A DNA stretch of 64,000 nt from Pardosa pseudoannulata. Taxonomy: Eukaryota > Arthropoda > Arachnida > Araneae > Lycosidae. Within the stretch, counting starts at the first letter, position 1. Every line of letters starts with the position of its first letter. The position numbers and the translations under genes were made by a program. Shown here piece after piece: positions 49,465-61,850 of this stretch. The stretch is from assembly GCA_032207245.1 (NCBI GenBank), contig CM063498.1, positions 95,144,801 through 95,208,800 on the forward strand, given 5' to 3'. The notes beneath the pieces are model-generated. The model saw nothing but the letters and a program-made list of their open reading frames with translations, was not told the origin of the DNA and searched no databases.

Positions 49465-49610
49465 GAGTCAGTGTGACAGTAGTACATGGTCGGTTGCATC
49501 GAAGGTGCTGTTGCTTGTTTATGTAACTTTTATGTACTTTCAGTATGTTAAACTTCTGTAACGTTAGTTCAGTTTGATATCCAGAGCTCTACCTCATTCA
49601 TTACACTATC

Positions 49611-50149
49611 TTAATCCCTTCCGGTAAAATGACGAGTCTAGCTCGTCATTGGTTTTTCATACCATACCACACAATGACAAGCTACACTCGTCATGCGACT
49701 AAAGTTACTGATAAATAGGATAATTAATTTAGTTTAAAATTTCTAATGTACTGAATTTAGCAACACTTTTGTTACTTGTGGAAATCCCAGGTCACTATTA
49801 CATATTGTTTATTTAAAGTTTCTTGGTACAAGTCACTGCCAAATTGACAAGTCAGAATAAAAGAAAACCTACTAAGAAATGCCATGTGTGTGACAAGAAT
49901 CAAATTAGAAGTGAGACTCCCTGGCGATGTAAACAATTCAGAATTCCTTTGCACTTTGTTTTGAAAAGTACCACTAGCTTGAAGACTATTATCTTAATTT
50001 TACCGTTTCTGATACTTAACACTATGTAAAAAGTGGATTTTAATTAAGAATATGTAAGAATTGTAAAATAAAACAAGTTTTTTAAATAAAAAATAAATAG
50101 TTACTTTACGCACAGTTTTTCATTATTAAATCGTAACGGAAGGGGTTAA
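49611..50149 (+). mobile_element. piggyBac-like element, CCCTTCCGG family, forward copy
   Basis: TTAA at 49611-49614 and 50146-50149. The left end is TCCCTTCCGGT and the right end ACGGAAGGGG, a ~9-bp inverted repeat. Two subterminal hairpins follow the left end: AATGACGAG-TCTAG-CTCGTCATT (49628-49650) and ATGACAAG-CTACA-CTCGTCAT (49674-49694). Its reverse complement is the element at 11733-12272. It keeps only the C-terminal coding end of the transposase. Confidence 0.88.
49844..49977 (+). pseudogene. piggyBac C-terminal zinc-finger relic
   Basis: The frame QNKRKPTKKCHVCDKNQIRS then ETPWRCKQFRIPLH gives the first CxxC and the Glu-Thr...Cys part of the finger. A one- or two-base shift later, TGTTTTGAAAAGTACCAC at 49957-49974 supplies the Cys-Phe-Glu-Lys-Tyr-His close followed by a TAG stop. 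Both copies of this element family (here and on the minus strand of 11733-12272) share the shift, so it predates their spread. Confidence 0.75.
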
Positions 50150-50800
50150 ATAAGTGCCTGTGTCTAGATCTAGTTGTTTTATTTAACTGCACCTTGTGAA
50201 TCCCTTCTGAGAGTGGTTTTATATATGATGTGATACTACTTTAAGGATCGTCGAGCCGTAGCAGGGTTTCCATAAATCACAGTTTGCAACAGGGTGATAA
50301 TAGACACACAGTATTAAAATTTATAAGAAAATGCAGGATGTAGAATAATAAATAATATAGAAATACAACAAAATACAGACAGTATAAAGATATAGTATAA
50401 ATATTATTAAAGTTTCATAGATAATATGGCTGAGGCACTTTTTTTCGAACTTTCAGCTCTGTTTTTTAAATTTGTAAATCATAAAGAATTTCCAACTGTA
50501 AAAGAAAACATTTTTTATTCTCTAATTTCTTTCACATTGAATAGCAGAGATAAATTTCTCTATAATCCTCACGTGTTTTCATGGTCATACCCGCGTCTGC
50601 CTTTGACTGTTAAACATGCCATTTCAGCAGATTTTCAATAAAATTAAGTTTTACTTGGAATTACGTGTTCTCTTTATGGAATGGCACAACTGCAATGCGC
50701 CATTTTCAGTAAGCTATTTTCCTAGGCTGCTCTTTCCTAGTACCCCGGGAAAGTAAAACAAATAGAAATTGTAACCGGCGGAAAAATATTTCTCTGGTTT
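50150..50800. other. Non-coding stretch
   Basis: AT-rich. A 71-codon frame at 50426-50641 (MAEALFFELSALFFK start) is not recognised and lacks context. Confidence 0.45.
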
Positions 50801-51896
<1,096 letters not shown>

Positions 51897-52142
51897 CTAA
51901 CTCCCCCCAAATTGTTCGGTCAACGTTCTCGTATCAGTCCTTTTCGAACTCATTCTCTCCTCCAACATCCTTGCTGAGGAAATCATCCCTCCCCCCTCGC
52001 TCCGACCCCCTAAAATTTCGTACTCCTTTGTTGGCAACGGTCGAAGTACAGACTGGATCGAACCGTCGGCGACGTCTTGTCTGTAGCAAATATCTTGTGC
52101 CCGAGTACAAATAGGGCATATTCGTGGCGCCAGATAGGGCAA
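51897..52142 (-). other. GC-rich patch with an 81-codon minus-strand frame
   Basis: This ~250-bp patch is much more GC- and CpG-rich than its surroundings. The minus-strand frame starts MPYLAPRICPICTRAQDICY and runs 81 codons; a second overlapping frame of 61 codons (51934-52119) is also open. The minus strand reads TATCTGGCGCCACGAATATG near 52135-52116, and TGGCGCC is reminiscent of a retroelement primer-binding site. It may be the edge of an LTR retrotransposon, but no LTR or polymerase sequence is found beside it. Confidence 0.3.
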
Positions 52143-53089
52143 GATGGGGGCAGATTTTTAGTTCTCTTCAGTTGCGAGAATCGCAGTTTTTATTAGTTTT
52201 TTTTCCTCCCTGTTTTGAAGTCGTGGCTAGTTTACTTTATGCAGAGCCACATTTTATGGAGTTAATCTTTTGTCATATCGTGTTGGCAATGCTCCGATAA
52301 ATTTATGCAGTCCTGTTTTGAATGGGGTATGCTCTTTATGGACGGTTTAGCTGCAGAAAAATTCTGAAAAATCCCCGAGAAATAAAGAAAAAAACATTTA
52401 GGAAACGGGAATCAGGAAATGGATAAAGGCAATTATTTAGTCTAGAGAAACAATAAACATATAAAGTATGAAATGAATTTTCTCTATCTACTGGTTTTAG
52501 TAATTATTTAGAAAATAATTTTAAGACAGCCTCTATGATACTGTCAGATATATTTTTCTATCTTAAACTATAGGCACAGACTGAGAGTTATATGAAATAT
52601 AGCTAAATAATTCCATAATATTTCGGATTCATATCGGCAAAGCATCAACCATGGTGTGAAAGAGTGGATGTAGCAGTGAAATATTGAATTTTATGAGTGA
52701 TGTATGTTTTCACCTCGAATATTCTTTTATACCTCTGGAATAGCAGTTGATTTCGTAGATCCCAGTTTCAAAATTCAATCTTTGTTTCTCTATTTCACGA
52801 AAGGAATATACAAATGTTGAGATGGATGATTCTTTCACATGCACTCTTTTAAAAACCTAAAATTAAAAAAATTCTAAAGCTAATATTATTATCCATAAAG
52901 AGACTACCCTTATTCTGAAGAAAATATCGTATTATGCCATGTTGTGAGAGATGTTAAAAAATATTAAAAACCCAATCACATTACACAGCACACGCGAAGT
53001 TCTTCACCAGGTTTGTTGAGGAACTCAAGTAAAATAAACAAGATATAAATGAGAGAAGATTTATTATTGATGACAATATATTTTAATAC
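52143..53089. other. Non-coding stretch
   Basis: AT-rich sequence; no gene or repeat recognised. Confidence 0.5.
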
Positions 53090-53185
53090 TTAACCCTTAA
53101 TTTGGCAAGATGTTTTTAAAGTTTTTGTTAAAACAAGTTGTTAAACAGCAAACAACAAGTTTTACTTAGCCAAATTAAGGGTTAA
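53090..53185. mobile_element. 96-bp TTAA-flanked mini-element
   Basis: TTAA-CCCTTAATTTGGC on the left and GCCAAATTAAGGG-TTAA on the right: a perfect 13-bp terminal inverted repeat with TTAA at both sides. The interior is a near-palindrome (AAAACAAGTTGTT against AACAACAAGTTTT). The termini match the 224-bp element at 35108-35331. It is among the smallest plausible piggyBac-type derivatives, with only ends and a short spacer. Confidence 0.85.
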
Positions 53186-56100
53186 CGTAAAAATTAAACA
53201 TTATTAATCTTAAAGATTAAATCTTAAAACTTAATCATTTGTAATATACTGCAAATTTTGTTAATACGATAAAGGTTAGTTGTTAAATATACATTGACTA
53301 ATCACCAAGAACACAACTAACCTCCACAGGGGGTTTATGGTTGCAAATGCCATGGTATCCTGATATATCCATATCCACCGCCAAACTTTATTTAAAACAT
53401 TATTTCTGCTGTTTGTAAGTACTACTGCAATATTTCAGTATTTTCAAGATTTCTTACATCAACAGATTCAATTTTAAATCAACTTAAATAGCTTGTACTG
53501 TTGTTACATTATTAAAACATATATATTTCACTATTTCTTAATTTCTATACATTTTCCATTATTATTATAGTGTTTTTTTTTACATTATTACAATATTGTT
53601 TACATCAATTACATATATGGTTTGTACAAATTGTATTTTAAATAGAACTTATCTATTCATGTTATCCTTATAAAAAGTAAGAAAAAATAAACAATACATA
53701 CTCCGTATACTTACATATGAATTAACAAAAGTTGAGATTATAAATGGATAAAATGAATTTCCCTTTCTTGAATATACGCTAAAATGCAAGGGTTATAGGG
53801 TCAAAGAAAATGGTGGCCAGGAAACGTTAAGAAATAAAAAGAAAAAAGAAAAGTGCAAGCAGCATCAACTTACTTTGATTCCATTTTTTATGTCCTTCCT
53901 ATGTCGTAATCTCCTGCCAATTGCTGAAGGGACAAATAAGGCAAAGATCTTCACTCCTACTCATGGGGGGTTTGGGGGTGGAAAACTCGATTTGTCCAGC
54001 CAAGGTCAGAGTAAGGTAGGGTGATGGAATCGCTTCCGGCTTTTTTCTCCGGTTAGTTTCTTCATACGTAGCCCACTAAAGACAGTGAGGAAGTTTATTT
54101 AACTCTTTATTACATAGCTATTTTTCAATTTTTTTTGCTTAAATTACATTTTGGTGCATCTAGCATATTGTGACAAAATTCCAAGACGATATAATAATTA
54201 GAAATGCTTTAAAAAAACTTTTTTTGAAAATGCTTTTTATTATGCTTGTATCTTATCGCTTGTTTACGATGGCTTCATTATTTAATTTTTTTTCGATGAG
54301 GTTTAAAAACGACTCTAAAAGAAGAGAATGGCAATATACAGATAATGAAATAAGTTTTTTAACAAAAAAAAAAAAAAAAAAAAAAGCGAAGGAATTAAGT
54401 AAGTTGCTGATAATTTTAAAATAAGGTTCTATGAATAGGAAAACTATGTTTTAACGATATTAATGTTCTATAACTAATAATATTAAATTAACTAATAACA
54501 TTAAATGTCGTTATTTATTAGCCTATAAACTATTAGAAATATTTAAAAAAGTATTTGAAATAAGAATTAAGCATAATTATGTAAATACATGAATTTTATA
54601 ACATAATTTCCTGAATTTTCTCGAGAATTTAGATTAAAAAAATATATCTACAATTACAAAATAATGAGCTATATTTGCAAAAAAGTTAGTTGATATTAAG
54701 GAATAATGTAACAAGATATTGAATACAATTAAAGTTTTTAACACTTTTAATTATCTTTGAGAATTCTTAAATTGATTTATCTCTGTTCGTATGCATATTA
54801 TTCAAATGCTAAAACTCAAACAAATATGAATAAAATGACTTTTTTTTTTTTTTAATTCATGCTTAAAAAGTTCTAAATGAATTAAGGATAAATTTTTTAA
54901 AACGAATAGAATGTTTTTAAAAAATTTTAAGAATAAATAAATTTGTTCAATTTTTAAATATAAATTGACGTGAATTTATTTTTAATCAATCATTTAATTC
55001 AAAATTCAATTATTTATAACAACAGTTTAGAGAATATATGGCAAAATATTAAAAATTGAATTAGATATTTTTTAAATGTCTAAAAATATTTAAGAATGTA
55101 AAATTTTAAAAAATCTACCGATGAAAAAATTCATTTTTCAAAATTTACATATACTGTATTACATGTAATATCATTTTATGATGTGCAATGTATTAAATAT
55201 AATAACTTCAAATTTAAAAAAAATGTCGAAAGAGTACAGAATTTTATTTACACACTTTAGTGGTCCATATTTCTTTTAAATTTTTTGGCCGTTTGTGTTT
55301 TTTTTTTTTTACCAATAAAAGAACAAAATTTAAGGAAATGCACTTTTTTTTTTATAAATTTTATGTTTACATTTAAATCCTTAATTTTCATGAATTAATT
55401 GATTTTTAATTTTCATAATATTAATTTCTTCTACAGATAACTAGCATATAATGTATATAAAAATTTCGGACTTATTTATCAGAATTTTGAAAATCTTACA
55501 TACAGTGGGGAACGTGATAGTTTTGAAAAAAAAAGCACTTAAAGTTAAATAACATGCACGAAACACATGCAACATACTCTATAAATATCGGTCTCTAACT
55601 CAATTTCTAGAAGAAATTTTTCAATGAAGCTTTTTCGAATGCATTAAGAATTAGATGAAAAAATTCTCTAAAAAATAATCTATTGGTTCATTAGCTAGCT
55701 GTTAGCATTAACTTCGAACATTTTAGCAGTTGAAAGAATAATTAGACCAGACCCTATCCCTTTAACTTATCTCTCTTCCATTCCCTTATTTAAAGATAGT
55801 TATAAAGAAGTGCATAGAATCTTTTTGGAAGAAATTTGATAACAACTCTGTAAACAATCCCACAAGTATCTGCTATTATTTATAAACTTTTATTTAAATC
55901 AACATTTTAGTATTTTTAAAACATCTCGAATTTGCTTTTTGCAGGAGCATTAAATAAAATCTATATGATTACTTGCATCAAATAAGGTAGTTAACTTTAG
56001 AGAACTGTTTACTAACGAAATAAATTTATCTCATCATTTTCCCTTTTAAAAATGACTTCCTATGCTTAAAATTACACATATGCAGATGCAATTTTACAAG

Positions 56101-57559
56101 ATGCAGTTTTCAAGCTAACACGAATTAATTGAGTATGAGATACTTATGATTATATATTTAGCAGAAATAATTTAGGCGTTATTGAGTTAATTATTACAAA
56201 CAGCATTGCTCGATAGGAGATTCGTAACCCGAAAGATTTCACATCATCCGGTTATGGGTGTTGATACAGTATTAGACACAGTGAAAAAGTTATTATTTGC
56301 TTGTTTTCTAAATGTATTTAAAAACGTGATTACCTCTTAATCTCTGTGAAATTTTCACTGATAAAATTACTTGGAAAACCAGAGGTGATTTTTAAATGTT
56401 ATACACAAAAAAAGGTTCAATTATTGTTTGATATTTTCTGTATATCACAATGTCTAGAAAGAGAGACATCAAATATTCCTAATACTGGATGCACAGAATT
56501 CAAAGAATATTATGAAAGAGTGTTGATAAACTATGCAATTTAATAGATTGTTTTTGAGTACAGAGTTAAGAGAATGAATGACGGCATTAAATAAGGAGAT
56601 TTGATCTATAACATTTAAGGAAAGGAAATCTGGTGGGCCATTAATGAGCAAGTTATAGGGTAGTACATGTATTTCGGGAAGTTTCAGACAAGTAAACAAA
56701 ATTCAATACATTTTATCAGATATAAGAATGTAGACCTAAGGATTAGTTTACTAAGCTTGGCATGTATGTACAATGTATCCCAGCATAAGCCCTGTTGGAT
56801 AAATCTGTGCATCCAATTAGTTTCTATTTGGAGATCAGAAAATGCTTACTTAGTTAACAATTAATTACCAAGCATTCGGGGCTAGAAAATAAAAATGCAA
56901 AATTCAAGCACTGACAAATACCTTCACCTTTTGTTATTTTGACAAATAAAACTAGTTTTAGAGCCAGAGGGTACATAGCGTAAACAGAATTATATGAAAA
57001 GCCATCTAATTCAGCGTCGTATTTAAGATCTGCATTAAAGTTAGGCAAGGGATCTATAGACAAGTTGCAGATATGGCCTACAAGTACTTAGACTGGGTGA
57101 TTTTTCTCCACTGTACTTGGACAAATTGTAAAACTGTTATAAAGACTATTTCCCATTTCTTTTTCCGTTTCATTTCTTTCTTACTTCTTCCTCTTTCGAC
57201 AAAATCAAGATCAATTGAAGAAAAGAGACAATTAATCGAGAAAAAATAGGGGAAGATCGGAACTGTTGACAACCGAAGCCAACGAAAATCGAGATGACAA
57301 CCAACCACCACACAAACACACATACACAATATTTATATGGTCATATGGTTACTATAATTACTTTGTTATAGCTCGAAGGTCTGAATAATTCGATTAGATT
57401 TCGTGACATACACAGTAGAATTACAATTCTTTTACTCATAGGGAAAAGGAAGAAATTAAGCTTGTGGATTTAGAATCTTCTTCATGATGATATAGAAATG
57501 AAATTCGTGAAAGCAATTTAGTTTTGCTTGGGATAATTTTTTAATATATTACACCTCCC
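53186..57559. other. About 4.4 kb with no recognisable gene
   Basis: Very AT-rich, with long T- or A-runs (about 54364-54384, 54839-54854, 55298-55310). A GC-richer part at 53880-54080 includes a G-run (ATGGGGGGTTTGGGGGTGG) but has no readable frame. Overlapping 65-83 codon frames at 56346-57329 lie on both strands and are not recognised. Confidence 0.5.
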
Positions 57560-57632
57560 ACATATATATATATATACATATATACATATACATATATATA
57601 TGTATATATATACATACATATATATATATACA
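57560..57632. repeat. Imperfect (TATACA)/(TA) microsatellite
   Basis: Interrupted TATATACATA repeats directly abutting the LTR at 57634, so the retroelement inserted in or next to a microsatellite. Confidence 0.85.
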
Positions 57633-57633
57633 C

Positions 57634-58386
57634 TGTTGTAATGTACATACAACCTTAAACACCAGTGTTCGTTACAAGGGGGAAACACAGAATGAATATA
57701 ATACCTTATATAGATTCAAACATTTATTCTATACATTTATTTACAAAAATACTTGGTTAACATAATCAATCATTTATATTTTCTATTTACAGACTAATTA
57801 TCCCACAACTCTTTAAAAGGAATTAATATCATTAATAGAGGCCTAAGTCAAATGACTGTAAATATTCTTTATACAGTACCTCCATTCAAGTCACAGGGGA
57901 GCAGGCAGGGGCTTTCCTCACGGGCATACGGTACGAGTTGATGATGGTGAGCGGGGCGGTGTCAGTCCGGGCGCACGGAACGAGCTGGTGCTAGTGGATC
58001 CTTGTTCCACTTCTCTCGACTGCCCACGTCTTACTCTCAGCTCTCACTCCAAAAACTTCACCTAGGTCCCAACGCCCCTCCTTTTCTTGTCCAATCCCTT
58101 CCTTCGGGAAAATTTTCCCACATCAAATGCCCTTCGAGAGTGCAGGTGGGCTCATTAAAGTAGCCCCTTTTTGTTCAGGCTGACATTACATTTTAACTCC
58201 TGCTCCCATAATTCACGCTTACAGTTCTGTGCGAGCTTGACCGTTAAGCTGTCATTCCGTGAAGTATCCTCTCTGCAGGGGTCCCTAAACTTGACGTAAA
58301 TAATTGGGGTCTTAAATTCGTCAAGGAAAATCCTCCCACGGCTATGCATGCACGTGCACATCACCGTGAGAAAGTACCTCGGTACA
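57634..58386 (-). mobile_element. Solo LTR (753 bp), inverted sister of 47270-48052
   Basis: On the minus strand it begins TGTACCGAGGTACTTTCTCA and ends GTACATTACAACA, so the canonical TGT...ACA ends are intact here. It matches the other LTR along its length with small indels, notably in the GC-rich GAGAGCTGA repeat. Flanks (TACAC left, TATCT right) do not form a clear target-site duplication, perhaps because the left flank is a microsatellite. No internal retroelement sequence is attached. Confidence 0.85.
58155..58364 (-). CDS. 69-codon frame within the inverted LTR
   Basis: Sister of the frame at 47292-47501, with identical length and start/stop positions relative to the LTR; begins MMCTCMHSRGRIFLDEF. 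Same uncertainty: unknown family, possibly an incidental open stretch. Confidence 0.12.
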   Translation of the reverse strand: MMCTCMHSRGRIFLDEFKTPIIYVKFRDPCREDTSRNDSLTVKLAQNCKRELWEQELKCNVSLNKKGLL

Positions 58387-59470
58387 TATCTCCCCCATCC
58401 ACGGAGATTTTTCTTTGTATTCCCATAATTTCTGTTAACCTCTTGACAACAGGAAAATCAGCATATCAAAATGTTTCGCATTAGTTTTAGTTATACAAAT
58501 AATTATACATATTTTTTTGCATCTCCTGGATTTCTTTTGTGATTCTTAATAATGGCTTAAAATATTTTGCTGCTAAATTGGAAAATTGAACATGAGCTTC
58601 ATTTACTAAGATGTTCTCACAACATTTCGAAACCTTATAACTTAATAAACTAAATAATTTTCGCTCTGAAATTCTCTGAGTTGCCTGTTCCTACCACATA
58701 GTCTATCTTGTTGCAATTAACTTAGGTCTTCTCATTGCTCAGTAAGCCCTTACAATTGAAAGTAAAAGAGGCTAAATCATGTGTAGTGGTGAGAATAAAA
58801 TTCTTTACATATTTATTTTGTTTGTTTGTTTGTGTGTTTGTGAGTGCGCGCGTCAGCGTGTGAGTGAGTATAAAAGTACACTAAATCGGGAAATTAATGT
58901 AGGTATCATGTATAAAACTCCCAAAGACGGTCCTTTAAGGAATATAGTTTCACGAAATATCCGGTAATATTAGGATTTTGGTGTAAACTTATAGCCAAGA
59001 GTCCTCATTAAGGCCAAAGAAAATTCTTAGGGTTTTTCAACTGTTAATTCAAGGGCAAAACCCCGCCTCTCTTTGCTTTCCCCTTTTGAACCCCTAATCT
59101 AAATTGACGACAGTGGCTATAGCTCCCACCCTCAGGAAAGAGGCTTAACCAATTAAAACTTTATACTGCCTTGGAGGCCAATTTGGAAAACTCCCGAACA
59201 CTAAAGAAGATGCACGCTACCGGAGACAGATTTACCCCGAGATTTTGTTTAAGCTTTTCTCGTAGATTTTGACCGATATGTTACGTAGCTTTTTACTTAG
59301 AACTTCATGTTAGCTGATCTCTTAGTTTGTCCCGTTCCTATAATGAATGGGAACCCGTCCACCCAACATTTTGCAAATAAAGGTTTTTGGCTTAAACGGT
59401 ATCACCACCCGTCTACAACCACCCGTCGTGAAGTGCGTCTTACTACAAAAGCCACCAGGAGAAACTCAAT
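58387..59470. other. Non-coding stretch, GC-richer from 59000
   Basis: 58800-58870 has TG/GTTT-rich simple sequence. 59040-59470 is GC-richer, with no readable domain. The segment CACCCGTCGTGAAGTGCGTCTTAC (about 59423-59446) resembles CACTCGTCGTGGACTGTGTCTTAT beyond the SINE (about 59654), which may mean the surrounding element was already repetitive before the SINE inserted. Confidence 0.4.
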
Positions 59471-59614
59471 AGGAACAGGAGTTCACGGGTTCGAATCCCG
59501 CTGAGGGCATGGATGTTCGTAGCCTTTCGGAATCAGCTTTAAGCTGTAGGTCCCGGTCTCATTAGCCCTCGTGTGCAAAACAGTAGACCGTAGCGCTCCA
59601 AACCAAAGCAAACC
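59471..59614 (+). mobile_element. 5'-truncated SINE with target-site duplication
   Basis: Bounded by GAAACTCAAT at 59461-59470 and 59615-59624. It starts just before the B-box (GTTCACGGGTTCGAATCCC) and lacks the A-box head; body and tail (GGTCCCGGTCTCATTAGCCC, AACAGTAGACCGTAGCGCTC, CAAACC tail) are nearly identical to the 33289 copy. 5' truncation together with a duplication is typical of LINE-driven reverse transcription that stopped early. Confidence 0.9.
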
Positions 59615-59624
59615 GAAACTCAAT

Positions 59625-60912
59625 CGGTGTCTTGTCTAGCGATGACTGCAGCCACTCGTCGTGGACTGTGTCTTATTACTTACACACATAAACACACACA
59701 TATATATGTATGAATGTATGTGTAAGGATAAAGTGAACTAAATCCTTGAGATCATTACGACTGTCAAATCTCCCAAGACACTTTGTACAACATGAACCCG
59801 CATTCACGGATAGTCTGCTACTTTGACGGATCTTAGATTGTTGTCTAAACTTACCGTTTCAAGAAAGCGCAGTACTAAATTCAGTATCTCATTCAATAAT
59901 ATAGGGCTTTTGTGCACCTTACATTCTTACTCTATGTGAATCTTTAACATTGCAGCAGTTGGTGCAAGCTGAATGTTTCCTGTCTAATTATTTATTTTTA
60001 GAGGTTTTCTTGGCTTTTGGATTATCCGATATATACATAAACACACATACACATGTAAATCTGTAAAGTGTGAGAAAACATAGATATATTAGAAATGTTT
60101 AAATAAATAAGTGGTAGTTAAAAAAATATTACTAAGACCACTCAGTAATCTAAAATTAACAAAGTAATTTTTTAAATTACATAAGATGAAAAAAATTTCT
60201 GTCATAAGCCTATTTAAAAGAAAATATTATAAACTTGCACAAATAAAGTTTTCATGCACAAAAAAGGAAAACCAATAGGGATGTGAATAACTGATTTGCA
60301 AAGAAATTATTTATTCTCGCGGAAAATGTTCTTGAGATGGCTATTAGTTTAATGCGCATTAACGTCATCAGAACTTCATGTATGAATTATTCTGTAGCTA
60401 TTAACACAAAATAAATCAACTTTTTTCTATTATAATTCTGTTCAAATGTATATTTTATGAATTGTTTACTCTCATGAACTGATATCACAATGTGTAAAAT
60501 ATATAATTATTTCTGTTCACACACACACTTTCGGTTTGATTGTCATTTATCTGTCTTAAGCTATATGTCTGTATTTGCTTAATCTATACATATTAAGCAA
60601 GAATGTATTTTTGTATAAGGATTTGTTTATCTAGACAAACTGCTAGAAACAAAGTACACACATATACTATTAGACAACAACAACAACAACAACAAAAGAC
60701 TCACCGAGAAGATGTAATACAAATTGGACACCAATTGATATGCATATAGACGGAAAATGCAAAGTTTTATACTTTAGCGGCCAATAAAGGAACGTGTGTC
60801 GATGCAGCGCATCTTATATGCGCAATTGACATTATATTTAAAAGGAGAAATTTCGATTCCAGATCATAATTCTTTACGAATTTCATTCCATGTGCTCCGA
60901 TAGGCAGTAACT
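59625..60912. other. Non-coding stretch before the Tc1 pseudogene
   Basis: AT-rich, with an (AAC)n run at about 60676-60696. 60770-60912 is less AT-rich and probably holds the decayed 5' untranslated part of the Tc1 element (CGATGCAGCGCATCTTATATGC...), but no terminal inverted repeat could be paired with the 3' side. Confidence 0.45.
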
Positions 60913-61850
60913 ATGCTTCGCATACAGATGCGCAAACGATATGCACGGATGTCAGCATTTGAAAGAGAATGTGTATTTGGGTTCAAAGAAACCGGTTGGT
61001 CTAATCGGCGAATCGCTCGACATTTGGGCAGGATCGATGCCACTATTTGGAAATGAGGGCAGGAATGTGTGAACCATGGCCAAACACAGCATCAAGAAAT
61101 AAGCGGTCGGCCTAGAGAAACGACAGAAAGTGAGGACTGAACAATCGTCAGAGTGGAACTCGCAGCCCCAAATGGGTAATCATCGATTGTACGTGCAACT
61201 AATGCTTCATTGACTTCAAGGCCATCCATAGGTGGCTCATAGAAAGGGGTATGAGGTCATGGTTCTCTTTGTGCTGACTACCATTGAACTCTGTACAATA
61301 ACAAGCTCCTTGCAGTGGTGTCTGCAGACGTGTTTGGAGACTTCCCGTACAGCGGTGGGATATCAACCTGACTGTCTTCCGGTATACAGGCCAACAACCA
61401 GGAGTGATGGTCATAGGTGCTATTTCATTTTATAGCAGGACGCCTTTGGTTGTCATCCGTGGCACCTTAACTGCACGACGTACCCTAGCGGTACGTCGAT
61501 GAAGTTCTACGCCTCGTTGTGTTGCCCTTCATGTCACGCCATCATGGACTTACATATTTCAGCAAGATAATATCCGGCCCCATACTGCACGTGTTTCTAC
61601 TGCTTGTCTTCGTGCTTGCCGAACGCTTCCTTGGACTGCAAGATCTCCGAATCTCCCTCCTGTTGTGCACGTTTGTAGCATTATGGGCAGGGCCATCCAA
61701 CCAGCTAGGGATTTTGACAACCTAACGTGTTATTTGGACAGAATTTAGCCCGATATTCCTCAGGAGGGCATCCATCTCCTCTATCAATCAATGCCAAGCC
61801 GATAACTGCTTGGTCAGAGGTTAACAATCGCGTTATTGAGTTTCTCACTT
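60913..61850 (+). pseudogene. Tc1-like transposase pseudogene with internal deletion
   Basis: ATG at 60913 starts MLRIQMRKRYARMSAFERE, then FGFKETGWSNRRIARHLGR and a stop after DATIWK: the N-terminal paired-like helix-turn-helix. SGRPRETTESE follows, the conserved Gly-Arg-Pro hinge. LQWCLQTC marks the end of the DNA-binding half; then the segment with the first catalytic Asp (Ser-Asp-Glu-Ser block) is missing and the frame resumes NLTVFRYTGQQPGVMVIGAI and RTPLVVIRGTLTA. Next come IFQQDNIRPHTARVS (second catalytic Asp intact), LPWTARSPNLPP (third catalytic residue region, Asp to Asn) and DIPQEGIHLLYQSMPSR. Several stops and shifts: dead copy. This family is abundant in arachnids. Confidence 0.9.

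Noticed and set aside
54170..54424. 84-codon frame with a poly-lysine run
   Set aside because: Lysines come from a poly(A) run of about 21 bases; the rest is not recognisable.
57078..57329. 83-codon minus-strand frame with MCMCVCVVV start
   Set aside because: Start derives from a CA-rich simple repeat; no domain seen.
61199..61435. Opposite-strand open frames (71 and 67 codons) in the Tc1 region
   Set aside because: The minus frame is antisense to the transposase pseudogene; the plus frame mixes decayed transposase frames.
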